A DNA stretch of 32,128 nt from Saprospiraceae bacterium (lineage in GTDB: Bacteria > Bacteroidota > Bacteroidia > Chitinophagales > Saprospiraceae). Both the position numbers and the translations under genes were made by a program. Numbering within the stretch: position 1 is the stretch's first letter; the number at the start of each line of letters is the position of its first letter. The DNA is taken from positions 1 to 32,128 of the forward strand of contig JALHRK010000024.1 in assembly GCA_022841505.1 (NCBI GenBank), written 5' to 3'. Positions 1 through 8,900 of the stretch are shown here, piece after piece. The notes beneath the pieces were generated by a model, which had not been told where the DNA came from, did no database searches, and saw only the letters and a program-made list of their open reading frames with translations.

Positions 1-336
1 GTGGAAGATGCTTCAGGGGATGTGTTGACTGGAATCTTTAACACTGTTCCGGAAGGTACAACACCAATTGGCGCTGATGTAAATACTTACCTGCCTGAAG
101 TATTGGCTTATCCCAACCCTGTACAATCAATCTTGACTGTTGTGATACCAGATGCAGATATGGCGGGGGAAATCAGGTTGATTGACCTGCAAGGCCGTAT
201 TGTTTTTGAGCAACAAGTGACGGAACAACACTTGAAAATAGATTGTGCGGCTTTCCCTTCAGGTATTTATTCCCTTCAGGTGGTTTATCCGGATCGCGGA
301 ATGTCTGTCCAAAAAGTGCAGATTATTCATCAGTAA
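1..336 (+). CDS. C-terminal fragment of a T9SS-secreted protein (5' end outside window)
   Basis: The reading frame is open from the first base, so the true start lies upstream; the GTG at position 1 need not be a start codon. Residues about 31-111 form a type A T9SS sorting domain: a YPNP motif opens it, followed by IRLIDLQGRIVF and a C-terminal QKVQIIHQ strand. Such domains direct a folded protein through the type IX system to the cell surface and are then removed. The domain is very close to those of the next two genes (the IDLQGRIVFEQQ segment is almost the same in the gene at 2183), so this is a third paralogue of a tandem family. The functional part is not in the window and cannot be named. 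Confidence 0.85.
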   Translation: MEDASGDVLTGIFNTVPEGTTPIGADVNTYLPEVLAYPNPVQSILTVVIPDADMAGEIRLIDLQGRIVFEQQVTEQHLKIDCAAFPSGIYSLQVVYPDRGMSVQKVQIIHQ

Positions 337-379
337 ATCATTTAGCAACCTTGAAAGATTGCTGGTCCATTCAATTTCT

Positions 380-405
380 AAATCTGAAATGGCATGAAAA
401 AAATA
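380..405 (+). repeat. Conserved start-site block, copy 1
   Basis: These 26 bases, running from 14 bases before the ATG at 394 to 12 bases from the A of that codon, match 2169-2194 with only two differences. The 57-base spacer in front of this gene otherwise shows only a weak AGCAA/TTGCT inverted repeat. The match shows that the duplication producing this gene family included the translation start region. Confidence 0.7.
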
Positions 406-2124
406 CTTATTTTATTGATTTTCAGCGCAATGACATACGTATCTTTGTTTGCTGAAGCAACAACAAATGGCCTGCTTTGCAATGAGGAAGCAGAGATGGC
501 TAATATAAATGTTGCGGATTTTAAAATAGCCATTAATTGCAATGACGGCAACTGGTCGGCTACCGCTACGGCAAAGATTACTACCGCTACAAACCATATC
601 TGGGAATTGTGGTCCACCACAGTTGCAGGCGCAATAAGCGGAGGAACTTTAGTTTCTACCATTACCGGCGGTCTGAGTGCTACTTTTGGATGGCTGGATT
701 TAAGCAAGCATTATTATATCGTGCATTACAGCGAAATTTCCGGGAATCCAGTTGCAACTCGCCTTGCCGTGCCCGATTTTTCAGCAAATGCTTCTCTTGC
801 TTATGTTTTTAAAAATAAGGAAGGTGTGGTAAAGGATAACTTCTGCTTTGGCGAAGACATTTTCCTTGACCCTTCAGGCACGAGCAATTACGACCGCTAT
901 TTTATGTCAGTATGGCGCAGGCCAAGCGGCAGCAACGCCAACTTTGCTTTATATGCAGATTACGGCTGGACTTATTCGAATAATATCGGAACCCTGAATC
1001 TGAGTAAGTTGGTAAGAACCAGTGGAGAAAACCCGGGTGAAATTTTTGAACCAGGTTATGTCTATCAACTCCAATTCGCCATTGCCAATCCACCCAATTG
1101 TATTCCATGGATTGAACTGAAAAGAGAGTTCAGGGTAGAGTGCTGCGCAGGCTTTATTTCTGGCGCCTTTGAGCTGTTCCAGGAATCATGGTATCTGAAA
1201 GTGGATAATTTTGAAACATACGACAATATTGGAGCCACACATAGCTGGGTTATCCTTTCCAATCCTGAGCAGGAGTCCGGTTCTTTTAGCAATTATGGTT
1301 ATGTAGGAGAAACCATAACGACCGAACCAGGGCCTCAGATAGTAGCGTTGAACATTAGTCATCTTTCACAGCCTTATTATACAGTCATTCATAGGGTATC
1401 TACGCTGTGTGGAGATTATTGTTATGGCCAACAAATAAGGTCTTCGTATCTGCGTGAAGACTCGGAGCTCAGTAAAAGAAGTGGGGACGATTGCGAACTC
1501 TGTGGCCCGAATGCGTGTGATTTTCTAGATAACGAGTGCTTTGGCACAGGTTTCCTTACTATGTATTGGGAGCAAGGAGCCTCTTTCAAAATAGTCTGGG
1601 TGCCTGTACCGGGCGTTACGGACTATTTGGTGGAAATTAGTTATAACCAGGGACCTTGCTGCGAGGACAGCAGCGGAGAGCAATGGGTAGACACCTATCA
1701 TACCACTAACTCATACATATACCCGGATATCACCTGGGGAAATTGTTTTAGTATCAGGGTAGTCACCATATGTGACGAAATGGAGATATGGTCGGAATAC
1801 GCATGCGATGAATCCCATCTTACCACCCCTCCGGGGAGCGAGACAAAGCACGGCAGCGGCAGAACTACGGGGAAGGATTTATCCCTGCCGATGCTTTACC
1901 CCAATCCCGCCAACGAACAATTGAGCGTACAGTTGCCAAAAGGCGCAATAGTTGAAACAATCCGCTTGCTCGATATGCAGGGACGGGTGGTTTTCACAAA
2001 ACAACAACCAGATCAGCAATTTGAGATTGATTGCAAAGCCTTGCCCGCCGGGATGTATACCATCCGGATTACCTATGCGGATCAAAGTCAGGCGATCCAA
2101 AAAGTGCAGATCATTCATCCATAA
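394..2124 (+). CDS. T9SS type A sorting-domain protein with one cysteine-bearing repeat module
   Basis: A 576-residue secreted protein of unknown function. Residues 1-21 form a signal peptide (MKKILILLIFS then a hydrophobic stretch ending LFAEA). Residues 48-251 are a module that starts NCNDGNWSATA, contains SNYDRYF and YADYGWTYSNNIG, and ends in a CC pair. The same module occurs twice in the next gene. Residues about 252-370 match a second region of that gene (IGATHSW, VSTLCGDYCYG). Residues about 398-475 resemble a fibronectin-III-like fold with several cysteines (WVPVPGVTDYLVE). The last 75 residues are a T9SS sorting domain (MLYPNPAN, LLDMQGRVVF, QKVQIIHP). The many paired cysteines suggest disulfides outside the cell. 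I recognise no catalytic motif; adhesion or matrix roles are possible but unsupported. Confidence 0.9.
   Translation: MKKILILLIFSAMTYVSLFAEATTNGLLCNEEAEMANINVADFKIAINCNDGNWSATATAKITTATNHIWELWSTTVAGAISGGTLVSTITGGLSATFGWLDLSKHYYIVHYSEISGNPVATRLAVPDFSANASLAYVFKNKEGVVKDNFCFGEDIFLDPSGTSNYDRYFMSVWRRPSGSNANFALYADYGWTYSNNIGTLNLSKLVRTSGENPGEIFEPGYVYQLQFAIANPPNCIPWIELKREFRVECCAGFISGAFELFQESWYLKVDNFETYDNIGATHSWVILSNPEQESGSFSNYGYVGETITTEPGPQIVALNISHLSQPYYTVIHRVSTLCGDYCYGQQIRSSYLREDSELSKRSGDDCELCGPNACDFLDNECFGTGFLTMYWEQGASFKIVWVPVPGVTDYLVEISYNQGPCCEDSSGEQWVDTYHTTNSYIYPDITWGNCFSIRVVTICDEMEIWSEYACDESHLTTPPGSETKHGSGRTTGKDLSLPMLYPNPANEQLSVQLPKGAIVETIRLLDMQGRVVFTKQQPDQQFEIDCKALPAGMYTIRITYADQSQAIQKVQIIHP
535..1146 (+). 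repeat. 205-residue module, single copy of the second gene
   Basis: Codons 48-251 of this gene. The module is bounded by an NC pair at the start and a CC pair at the end. It is much closer to the second copy in the next gene (2969-3583) than to the first copy (2318-2935); for example DNFCFGEDI, SNYDRYF and YADYGWTYSNNIGTLNLS are shared or nearly so. Confidence 0.75.
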
Positions 2125-2132
2125 CACCATTT

Positions 2133-2150
2133 GTAGTTTGAAAAAACTAC
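2133..2150 (+). other. Small hairpin between two paralogous genes
   Basis: Seven-base perfect arms GTAGTTT and AAACTAC close on a GAAA loop nine bases after the stop codon at 2124. An AT-rich stretch follows but no clear T-run. It may be a weak terminator, an mRNA processing site or a 3'-end stabiliser. The equivalent spacer at 337-393 has only a weak 5-base repeat. Confidence 0.4.
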
Positions 2151-2168
2151 TGATTCTTTAATTTATGA

Positions 2169-2194
2169 AAATCTAAAATGACATGAAAAAAATA
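2169..2194 (+). repeat. Conserved start-site block, copy 2
   Basis: Matches 380-405 with two differences, with the ATG of this gene (2183) in the same relative place. It supports the chosen start and a duplication that carried the upstream sequence along. Confidence 0.7.
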
Positions 2195-4543
2195 ACTTTT
2201 TTGTTGATTTTCAGCGTACTGGCAAGTCTGCCTTTGATTGCGGAATCAACACCGCATGAGCGACCATCAAAAGACATGGCAAGTAGTTTAGTTACTGCTG
2301 ATTTTACAATAGAGGTCAATTGTACCGATGGTAACTGGTCGGCAACGGCAACGGTTATCAATGAAGCATCCTTGAAAAATGTTTGGCAGTTGTGGTGTAC
2401 CAACACTCCCGGGGCCACCACCGGAGGAACATTAATCAGTACAGTTTCGGTTGGCTTAAGCGTTACTTTCAACGGGCTTAATGTAGGTAAACATTACTAT
2501 ATACGACACAGGTGTGTCTTATTTGGATCCCCTGTTGAAACCGTCCTCGCTGTTCCTGATTTTAATGTCAGTGCTACCGTTGATTTCTTACTGGAAGACG
2601 AAAACGGAATAGAAAAATCAACTTTTTGTGTTGGTGAAGCTATTTTTCTGGATGGAACAGGTTCTGTCAATTATGATCGTTTTTACTTGAGTGCAGGCAG
2701 AAGGCCAGCCGGCAGCGCTCCGGGAACACCCTTCACCGGTTACGCAGACTATGGTTGGACGATTGATAATTCAATTGGTGTACTGAATCTGACCAACGAA
2801 TTTCTGAATAACGGAGAAAACCCCGGAGAAGTCTTCGAACCGGGTTACGAGTATGAATTGCTCCTCGCTATTGCCAACCCGCCGAATTGTATCCCCTGGA
2901 TGGAGCTGAAAAAAAAGTTCACGGTTGTTTGTTGCGGTGATGTCAATCCTGCATTTACGGTGCAATCAAACTGTAATAATGGAAACTGGACCGTTGTAGC
3001 TTCTCCGGTTAGCTCATCCGAGACTAACCATGCTTGGCAATTGTATGAAACGACCACATCCGGAGCCACTACTGGCGGCACGGCCGTGGGTAACCCTCAA
3101 ACTGGAGCAATCGGATCTTTTAGTTGGCTTGATCACTCAAAATTCTATTACATCAAACACAGCACCGGATTTGAAGGCTGTGAGATGCTGATGGCGAGTG
3201 TTGCGGTTACCGGGTTTCAGGCAAATGCTAATCTTACTTATGTTTTCAGGAATAAGAATGGTGTGGTTAAGGATAATTTTTGCTTCGGAGAAGACATTCT
3301 CCTTGTTCCTACAGGTACAAGTAATTACGACCGCTATTTTATATCGGTGTGGCGCCGGCCAAGCGTCAGCGGTGGCAACTTTACCCTTTATGCTGATTAT
3401 GGCTGGACCTATTCGAATAATATCGGGACCCTGAACCTTAGTCAATTGATTAGAACCAGCGGTGAAAATCCGGGTGAAATTTTTGAACCAGGTTATGTTT
3501 ACGAATTACAATTTGCAATTGCCAACCCACCGAATTGTATTCCCTGGATTGAATTGAAAAGACAGTTCAGGGTGGAGTGTTGTGAAGACTTCATTTCAGC
3601 AGACTTTGGTCTACGCTTGGAAGATGGTACGCTAGGTCTGGAATTGTGGGTCAAATCGTTTGAGCCTTATGCCAATGCTGGCGCTACTCATACCTGGACT
3701 GTATTGTCTAGCCCCAATCTGAATAGTGGTCCTTATTCTTTTGTCCGACAGCTAACGACCTCCTCAAACCAAGTACCGTTTAGGTTGTACGAAAGGGGCT
3801 CTTCGGGTGTTTATTACTTTGTAATTCATAAGGTATCTACACTTTGCGGAGATTTTTGCTATGGAAAGCAAAGAGAGGGTATTGATTTTCAGGATGGCGA
3901 CAATCAAAACGACTACTGTGAGTTTTGTGGAGAAATAGATTGCTCTTTGCTTGATGATCTTTGCTTAGCTCCCGGCGATATTAGGGGGTATAATATTCCG
4001 CCCGGGCGTGTATGGGTATATTGGACTCCGGTACCCGGAGTTACAGAATATGCAGTAGAAGTTACGCTGAACGATCCTGCGTGCTGTAATAACGGCTTGG
4101 ATCCAATAACTACAGTTTTCAATACTACCGCCTACAGCCTTGTTTTGGGGCCTGACATTGAGGAATGTTTTTCTTACAGGATAGGTTCAATATGTGAAGG
4201 AGAGACGCAGTGGTCTGAGCTTAAATGTCATACTAATCCTTTTGGGTTGGATGGAGAGAATGGAGAAAATCACCTGATAGCCCCGAATATTAACAAAACA
4301 AGTGACCAACTTTTGGTTTACCCAAATCCGGCACATTCCACCCTGAATTTATTCATTCCAAAAGACCAAGCCGTAGAATTTTTGAGGTTGATTGATATGC
4401 AAGGCCGCATAGTTTTTGAACAGCAAACTCTTGAGCAGCAACTGGAAATAGATTGTACGGTCTTCCCTTCTGGAGTTTACACCCTTCAGGTAATCTATCC
4501 GGATCGCAGGCAATCGGTGCACAAGGTGCAGATTACCCACTAA
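2183..4543 (+). CDS. T9SS type A sorting-domain protein with two tandem cysteine-bearing modules
   Basis: A 786-residue secreted paralogue of the preceding gene. Residues 1-20 form a signal peptide (MKKITFLLIFS, then LIAES). Two copies of the 205-residue module follow, residues 46-251 and 263-467, each opening with NC and closing with CC, 217 residues apart. Next come a region shared with the previous gene (GATHTWTVL, KVSTLCGDFCYG), a fibronectin-III-like stretch (YWTPVPGVTEYAVEV) and a C-terminal T9SS sorting domain (LLVYPNPAH, LIDMQGRIVFEQQ, HKVQITH). It differs from its neighbour mainly by the extra module. The function is unknown. Surface display or matrix attachment fits the architecture, but no ligand or active site can be seen. 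Confidence 0.9.
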   Translation: MKKITFLLIFSVLASLPLIAESTPHERPSKDMASSLVTADFTIEVNCTDGNWSATATVINEASLKNVWQLWCTNTPGATTGGTLISTVSVGLSVTFNGLNVGKHYYIRHRCVLFGSPVETVLAVPDFNVSATVDFLLEDENGIEKSTFCVGEAIFLDGTGSVNYDRFYLSAGRRPAGSAPGTPFTGYADYGWTIDNSIGVLNLTNEFLNNGENPGEVFEPGYEYELLLAIANPPNCIPWMELKKKFTVVCCGDVNPAFTVQSNCNNGNWTVVASPVSSSETNHAWQLYETTTSGATTGGTAVGNPQTGAIGSFSWLDHSKFYYIKHSTGFEGCEMLMASVAVTGFQANANLTYVFRNKNGVVKDNFCFGEDILLVPTGTSNYDRYFISVWRRPSVSGGNFTLYADYGWTYSNNIGTLNLSQLIRTSGENPGEIFEPGYVYELQFAIANPPNCIPWIELKRQFRVECCEDFISADFGLRLEDGTLGLELWVKSFEPYANAGATHTWTVLSSPNLNSGPYSFVRQLTTSSNQVPFRLYERGSSGVYYFVIHKVSTLCGDFCYGKQREGIDFQDGDNQNDYCEFCGEIDCSLLDDLCLAPGDIRGYNIPPGRVWVYWTPVPGVTEYAVEVTLNDPACCNNGLDPITTVFNTTAYSLVLGPDIEECFSYRIGSICEGETQWSELKCHTNPFGLDGENGENHLIAPNINKTSDQLLVYPNPAHSTLNLFIPKDQAVEFLRLIDMQGRIVFEQQTLEQQLEIDCTVFPSGVYTLQVIYPDRRQSVHKVQITH
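2318..2935 (+). repeat. 205-residue module, first copy (diverged)
   Basis: Codons 46-251, from NCTDGNWSATA to the closing CC. It shares the framework YADYGWT, GENPGE, FEPGYEYEL and NPPNCIPW with the other copies, but its middle part is clearly more diverged (DRFYLSAGRRPAG). Confidence 0.75.
2969..3583 (+). repeat. 205-residue module, second copy
   Basis: Codons 263-467, offset 651 bases from the first copy. Its second half is nearly the same as the single module of the upstream gene (535-1146). This suggests a recent copy or gene conversion between the two genes rather than duplication only within this gene. Confidence 0.75.
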
Positions 4544-4597
4544 AATATTGTGTAATTTTTGATTGATTCAATTCCCCGAATTGAAGTACAAGGTGAT

Positions 4598-4626
4598 GGC
4601 TGCCCCGGTTGAAGGCCGGGGCAGCC
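4598..4626 (+). terminator. Strong GC-rich hairpin closing the T9SS array
   Basis: Perfect 11-base arms GGCTGCCCCGG and CCGGGGCAGCC enclose a 7-base loop, 55 bases after the stop codon at 4543. No long T-run follows, so a classic intrinsic terminator is not fully met; a boundary element or RNA-stabilising hairpin is also possible. A TTG codon in frame with the next gene falls inside the loop, which argues against that codon as a translation start. Confidence 0.6.
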
Positions 4627-4656
4627 AAATTCTATACAGGTTTCCCAAGAATCTCC

Positions 4657-4664
4657 TACCTTCG
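4657..4664 (+). promoter_or_regulatory. Bacteroidota-type -7 box before the rRNA methyltransferase
   Basis: TACCTTCG is one base from the consensus TAnnTTTG and ends 13 bases before the ATG at 4678. It sits downstream of the 4598-4626 hairpin, which makes 4678 the sensible start. No convincing -33 TTG is visible at the usual distance. Confidence 0.5.
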
Positions 4665-4677
4665 CGCAAAATTTTCC

Positions 4678-5856
4678 ATGCGCATTTTTCATACGCCAAG
4701 CCGGATCATCGTCACCTGCAACAGCCGGCTGTCGCCATACCTGGAACAGGAATTGCGGGATTTGGACTGCCCCATTGTCCGCACCTTTGCGACCGGCGTG
4801 GAACTCAGGGGCAATGTGCGGCAGTGCATCCGCCTCAACCTCCGCCTGCGCTGCGCCAGCCAGGTTTTGTATTCCCTCAAATCTTTTCCCTGCAACAGTC
4901 CCGACGAATTGTACAGCGCGCTGATTTCGGTACCCTGGGAAACTTTCATTGCCCCCGACGGGTATTTTTCCGTTACCGGAAATGTTTACCATCCCACCAT
5001 CCGCACGGTGATGTTCGCCAATGTGAAGGTCAAGGACGCCATTGTAGACCGGATTCGGCTGAAAACCGGCAGGCGCCCCGATACGGGGTCTGAATTAAGA
5101 GGGGTGGTGGTGTATTTGTATTGGAAAGACGAGCAGGCGGAAATTTTTATAGACACGTCCGGCGAAACGCTGGCCAAACACGGGTACCGCAAGATTCCGG
5201 GCAGGGCGCCCATGCTGGAAGCTTTAGCTTCCGCAGTGGTGCTGGCTTCCAAATGGGATCGAAAATCGCCTTTTGTCAACCCCATGTGCGGCTCGGGCAC
5301 TTTAGCCATCGAGGCGGCGCTGATTGCCACGGGCCATCATCCTGGGTTGCTGCGCAATAATTATGCGTTCATGCACCTGACCGGATACGAAGCTTCGATG
5401 TATGAAAAAGAGTGGCGACTGCTCCGTGAATTGGTCAGGCACTTGCCTGACTTGCGCATCATCGCTACGGATATCAGTACCGACGCCGTCCATATTTCAA
5501 AAATCAACGCCGCCCAGGCCGGTGTTGAGGAATACCTCGATTTTGAGGTTTGCGATTTTGCGGCAACGGAAGTCCCCGAAGGCGCCGGCGGCGTGGTTGT
5601 TTTCAACCCTGAATACGGCGAGCGCCTTGGCGAAGAAACGGAACTGGAAGCCACCTACGCCCGCATCGGCGATTTCATGAAACAGCAATGCAAGGGCTAT
5701 ACTGGGTATATATTTACCGGCAACGCCGACCTCGCCAAAAAAATAGGCCTGAAAGCCAGCCGCCGCATCGAGTTTTACACCGGGAAAATTGATTGTCGCT
5801 TGCTGGAGTATGAATTGTATGCGGGTACGAAAAAGGAGTTGCCGGAAGGGGAATGA
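4678..5856 (+). CDS. THUMP-domain class I SAM-dependent RNA methyltransferase (RlmL-type)
   Basis: A 392-residue cytoplasmic enzyme expected to methylate a guanine (N2) of 23S rRNA, as the RlmL half of E. coli RlmKL does. Residues about 5-150 match the ferredoxin-like/THUMP region (SPYLEQELRDL, FSVTGNVYHPT, RLKTGRRPD). Residues about 150-380 are the Rossmann methyltransferase. Its SAM-binding motif I is NPMCGSGT, starting at N201, with TDIS after the next strand. The catalytic motif IV reads NPEYGERL from N310 where NPPYGERL is usual. Only the RlmL part is present, with no fused RlmK domain. The start at 4678 is preferred because the promoter box at 4657 lies inside the alternative 5' extension from the TTG at 4609. 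It is unrelated in function to its neighbours. Confidence 0.85.
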   Translation: MRIFHTPSRIIVTCNSRLSPYLEQELRDLDCPIVRTFATGVELRGNVRQCIRLNLRLRCASQVLYSLKSFPCNSPDELYSALISVPWETFIAPDGYFSVTGNVYHPTIRTVMFANVKVKDAIVDRIRLKTGRRPDTGSELRGVVVYLYWKDEQAEIFIDTSGETLAKHGYRKIPGRAPMLEALASAVVLASKWDRKSPFVNPMCGSGTLAIEAALIATGHHPGLLRNNYAFMHLTGYEASMYEKEWRLLRELVRHLPDLRIIATDISTDAVHISKINAAQAGVEEYLDFEVCDFAATEVPEGAGGVVVFNPEYGERLGEETELEATYARIGDFMKQQCKGYTGYIFTGNADLAKKIGLKASRRIEFYTGKIDCRLLEYELYAGTKKELPEGE

Positions 5857-5905
5857 GCAGCTGCTTTTTGGGAGGCTGGATGACAAAATGGAAGACATTG
5901 GGATG

Positions 5906-5936
5906 TTGAGCAGCAGAATAGGTATATTTACACTTG
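5906..5936 (+). promoter_or_regulatory. Possible promoter of the haloperoxidase gene
   Basis: A TTG at 5906-5908 lies 20 bases before TACACTTG (5929-5936), which differs from TAnnTTTG by one base. The spacing and the 38-base distance to the ATG at 5975 fit a Bacteroidota promoter. The evidence is by pattern only. Confidence 0.4.
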
Positions 5937-5974
5937 GAAGGGTTTTATTTGAACATAAGACAAACACCAATCAC

Positions 5975-8900
5975 ATGGCCCAAACACTACGCCTTACGCT
6001 GTTCCTCAGCCTCTTCGCTTTAACTTCTGCCACGGCACAGGACGAATCCGTTGCCCGGAAATGGAACGAGGCGCTGCTTCAATCCATCCGCCAGGATTTT
6101 GCGCGCCCGCCGGTGCATGCCCGCAACCTGTTTCATACTTCATTGGCGATGTACGACGCCTGGGCAGCTTATGACAGCACCGCCCAGCCCTACCTGCTTG
6201 GAAAAACGGTGAGTGGCTATACCTGCCCATTTGAAGGTGTTCCGATACCCGCAGATATTGAAGCAGCCCGCGAACAGGCCATCAGCTTTGCCATGTTTCG
6301 GATTTTGATGCAGCGGTTTGCGCTTTCGCCCAATTTTTTTCAGGCTTATGTAAGATTTACAGGGCTAATGAACGAACTGGGGTACGATTTCGATATTGCT
6401 TCTACCAATTATCAGTCGGGCTCACCTGCGGCGCTCGGCAATTATATCGCAAGTTGCGTTTTGCAAATGGGGCTTCAGGATGGCGCAAACGAGCAGGGCA
6501 ACTACGCCATTCAGTACTACCAAACCGTCAATACGCCTTTGGTGATGGCAGCCCCCGGCAATCCAAATATCCTGGATCCTAACCGCTGGCAGCGGCTGAC
6601 CTTAGAGGCGGCAGTAGATCAGAGTGGCAACCCGGTACCTGCAACGCAGTCTTTTCAAAGTCCGGAATGGGGAAATGTGACGCCTTTTGCAATGACAGAG
6701 GAAGATTTGACCATTTACGAACGCGACAACAACGAATATTTAGTCTACAACGATCCCGGGCCTTTCCCAATGATTGATACGCTGAATGGGGGCGCCATGT
6801 CGGACGAATACAAATGGAATTTCGCGCTGGTAACTGCCTGGGGCGCCCACCACGATCCCAACGACGGGGTTTTGTGGGATATTTCTCCGCGCTCGATCGG
6901 GAACGTACAAACCTACCCACAGACCGTGGCAGAATACCACGATTTTTACAATTTTGAAGATGGCGGCGATACCGGCACGGGCCGGGAAATTAACCCGAAA
7001 ACCGGTCAACCTTACGAGCCACAAATCGTGCCCCGCGGCGATTACACCCGCGTGTTGGCGCAGTATTGGGCGGATGGCCCTACTTCCGAAACTCCGCCGG
7101 GGCATTGGTACACCATCATGAATTACGTTGCGGATCACCCTGATTTTATCAAAAAATACAACGGCAAAGGCCCTGTACTCGGCGACCTGGAATGGGATGT
7201 AAAAGCCTATTTTACGCTGGGGGGCGCCGTGCACGACGCCGCCGTTTCTGCCTGGGGCATCAAGGGTTGGTACGATGGCGTGCGTCCGGTTTCAGCGTTG
7301 CGTTACATGGCCGACCGCGGCCAAAGTTCGGATCCAAGCCAACCTTCCTACCACATCGCCGGCGTGCCTTTGATTCCGGGTTTCATCGAACTGGTAGCGC
7401 AGGGCGACCCACTCGCCGGGCCAAACAACGAACACGTCGGGAAAATCAAGTTTTATTCCTGGCGCGGCCCCGATTACATCATCAATCCCCTGACCGATAT
7501 TGGCGGAGTAGGTTGGATACTGGCAGAAGAATGGTGGCCCTATCAGCGCAAAACCTTTGTGACGCCCCCTTTTGGCGGATACATTTCCGGGCATTCTACC
7601 TATTCCCGGGCGGCTGCTGAAGCGCTGACCCTGCTCACCGGCGACGAATATTTTCCTGGAGGCATGGGTGAGTTTCACATAGCGGCCAACAGCAATTTCC
7701 TTGGCTTAGAACGAGGGCCTTCCGTGGATGTAACCCTCCAATGGGCAACCTACCGCGATGCTTCTGACCAAACCAGTCTGTCGCGCATCTGGGGTGGCAT
7801 TCACCCGCCAATGGATGACATTCCGGGGCGTGTCATCGGAGCGCAAGCCGGCACGGGGGCATTTCATTTGGCAAAAACTTATTTTTATACGGATACAGAC
7901 CAGGATGGTTTTTTTAGTTTTGAAGATTGCAACGACCAAAACGCAGCCGTGAACCCCGACGCAGCCGAAGTTTGCGACGGCTTAGACAACGACTGCAACG
8001 GCGAGGCGGACGAATTGCCGTTCTTTACGTATTACGCCGATGCAGATGGCGACGGATTTGGAGATGCAGCAACTGCGCTGGATACCTGCCTGACCGAACT
8101 ACCTGGCTATGTGTCAAATGGTTCGGATTGCGACGACCAGGCTGCTACGTTGAACCCCGATGCAATTGAGGTTTGCGACGGCTTGGACAACGATTGCAAC
8201 GGCGAGACAGATGAACTGCCGTTCTTTACCTATTATGCAGACGCAGATGGCGACGGATTCGGAGATGCTGCGTCGGTATTGGATACCTGTTTGACCGAAG
8301 TGCCTGGCTATGTTTCCAACAGTTCGGACTGCAACGACTCGATTGCCGCTTTGAATCCAGATGCAACAGAAGTCTGCGACGGCTTAGACAACGACTGCAA
8401 TGGCGAGACGGACGAATTGCCGTTCTTTACCTATTATGCAGATGCAGACGGCGACGGATTCGGAGATGTCGCGACGGTATTGGATACTTGCCTGACCGAA
8501 GTGCCTGGCTACGTTTCCAACAGCTCGGATTGCGACGACTCGCTTGCCGCCTTGAATCCAGATGCCACAGAAGTCTGCGACGGCTTGGACAACGACTGCA
8601 ACGGCGAGACGGACGAGCTGCCTTTCTTTACCTATTATGCAGACGCAGACGGCGACGGATTTGGAAATGCTGCGACTGCGCTGGATACCTGCCTGAACGA
8701 ATTGCCAGGCTACGTTTCCAATGACACGGACTGCGATGACGCCAATCTGGAAGTCAACCCCACGGGAATCGAAGTCTTGGACGGACTCGATAACGATTGC
8801 AACGGTTTAGTGGACGATGTGGTGGCTACAACCGATTTGTTCCGGAATACGAAATTGTTCCCGAACCCGGTATCGGATGTTTTAATGATTCAGCATACCG

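Noticed and set aside
379-386. TAAATCTG as a promoter box for the gene at 394
   Set aside because: It lies so close to the ATG that the transcript would be nearly leaderless, and the matching spacer of the next gene has no such box.
4609-4677. Upstream TTG start adding 23 residues to the rRNA methyltransferase
   Set aside because: The TTG lies in the loop of the 4598-4626 hairpin and upstream of the -7 box at 4657, so the extension would be neither well translated nor transcribed from that promoter.
5789-5974. Upstream start adding 62 residues to the haloperoxidase
   Set aside because: It overlaps the previous gene and would bury the clear signal peptide that begins at 5975.
7967-8770. Regular direct repeats considered as a CRISPR array
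   Set aside because: The period is 201 bases with no variable spacers, and the repeats are in frame within a protein with a known motif.
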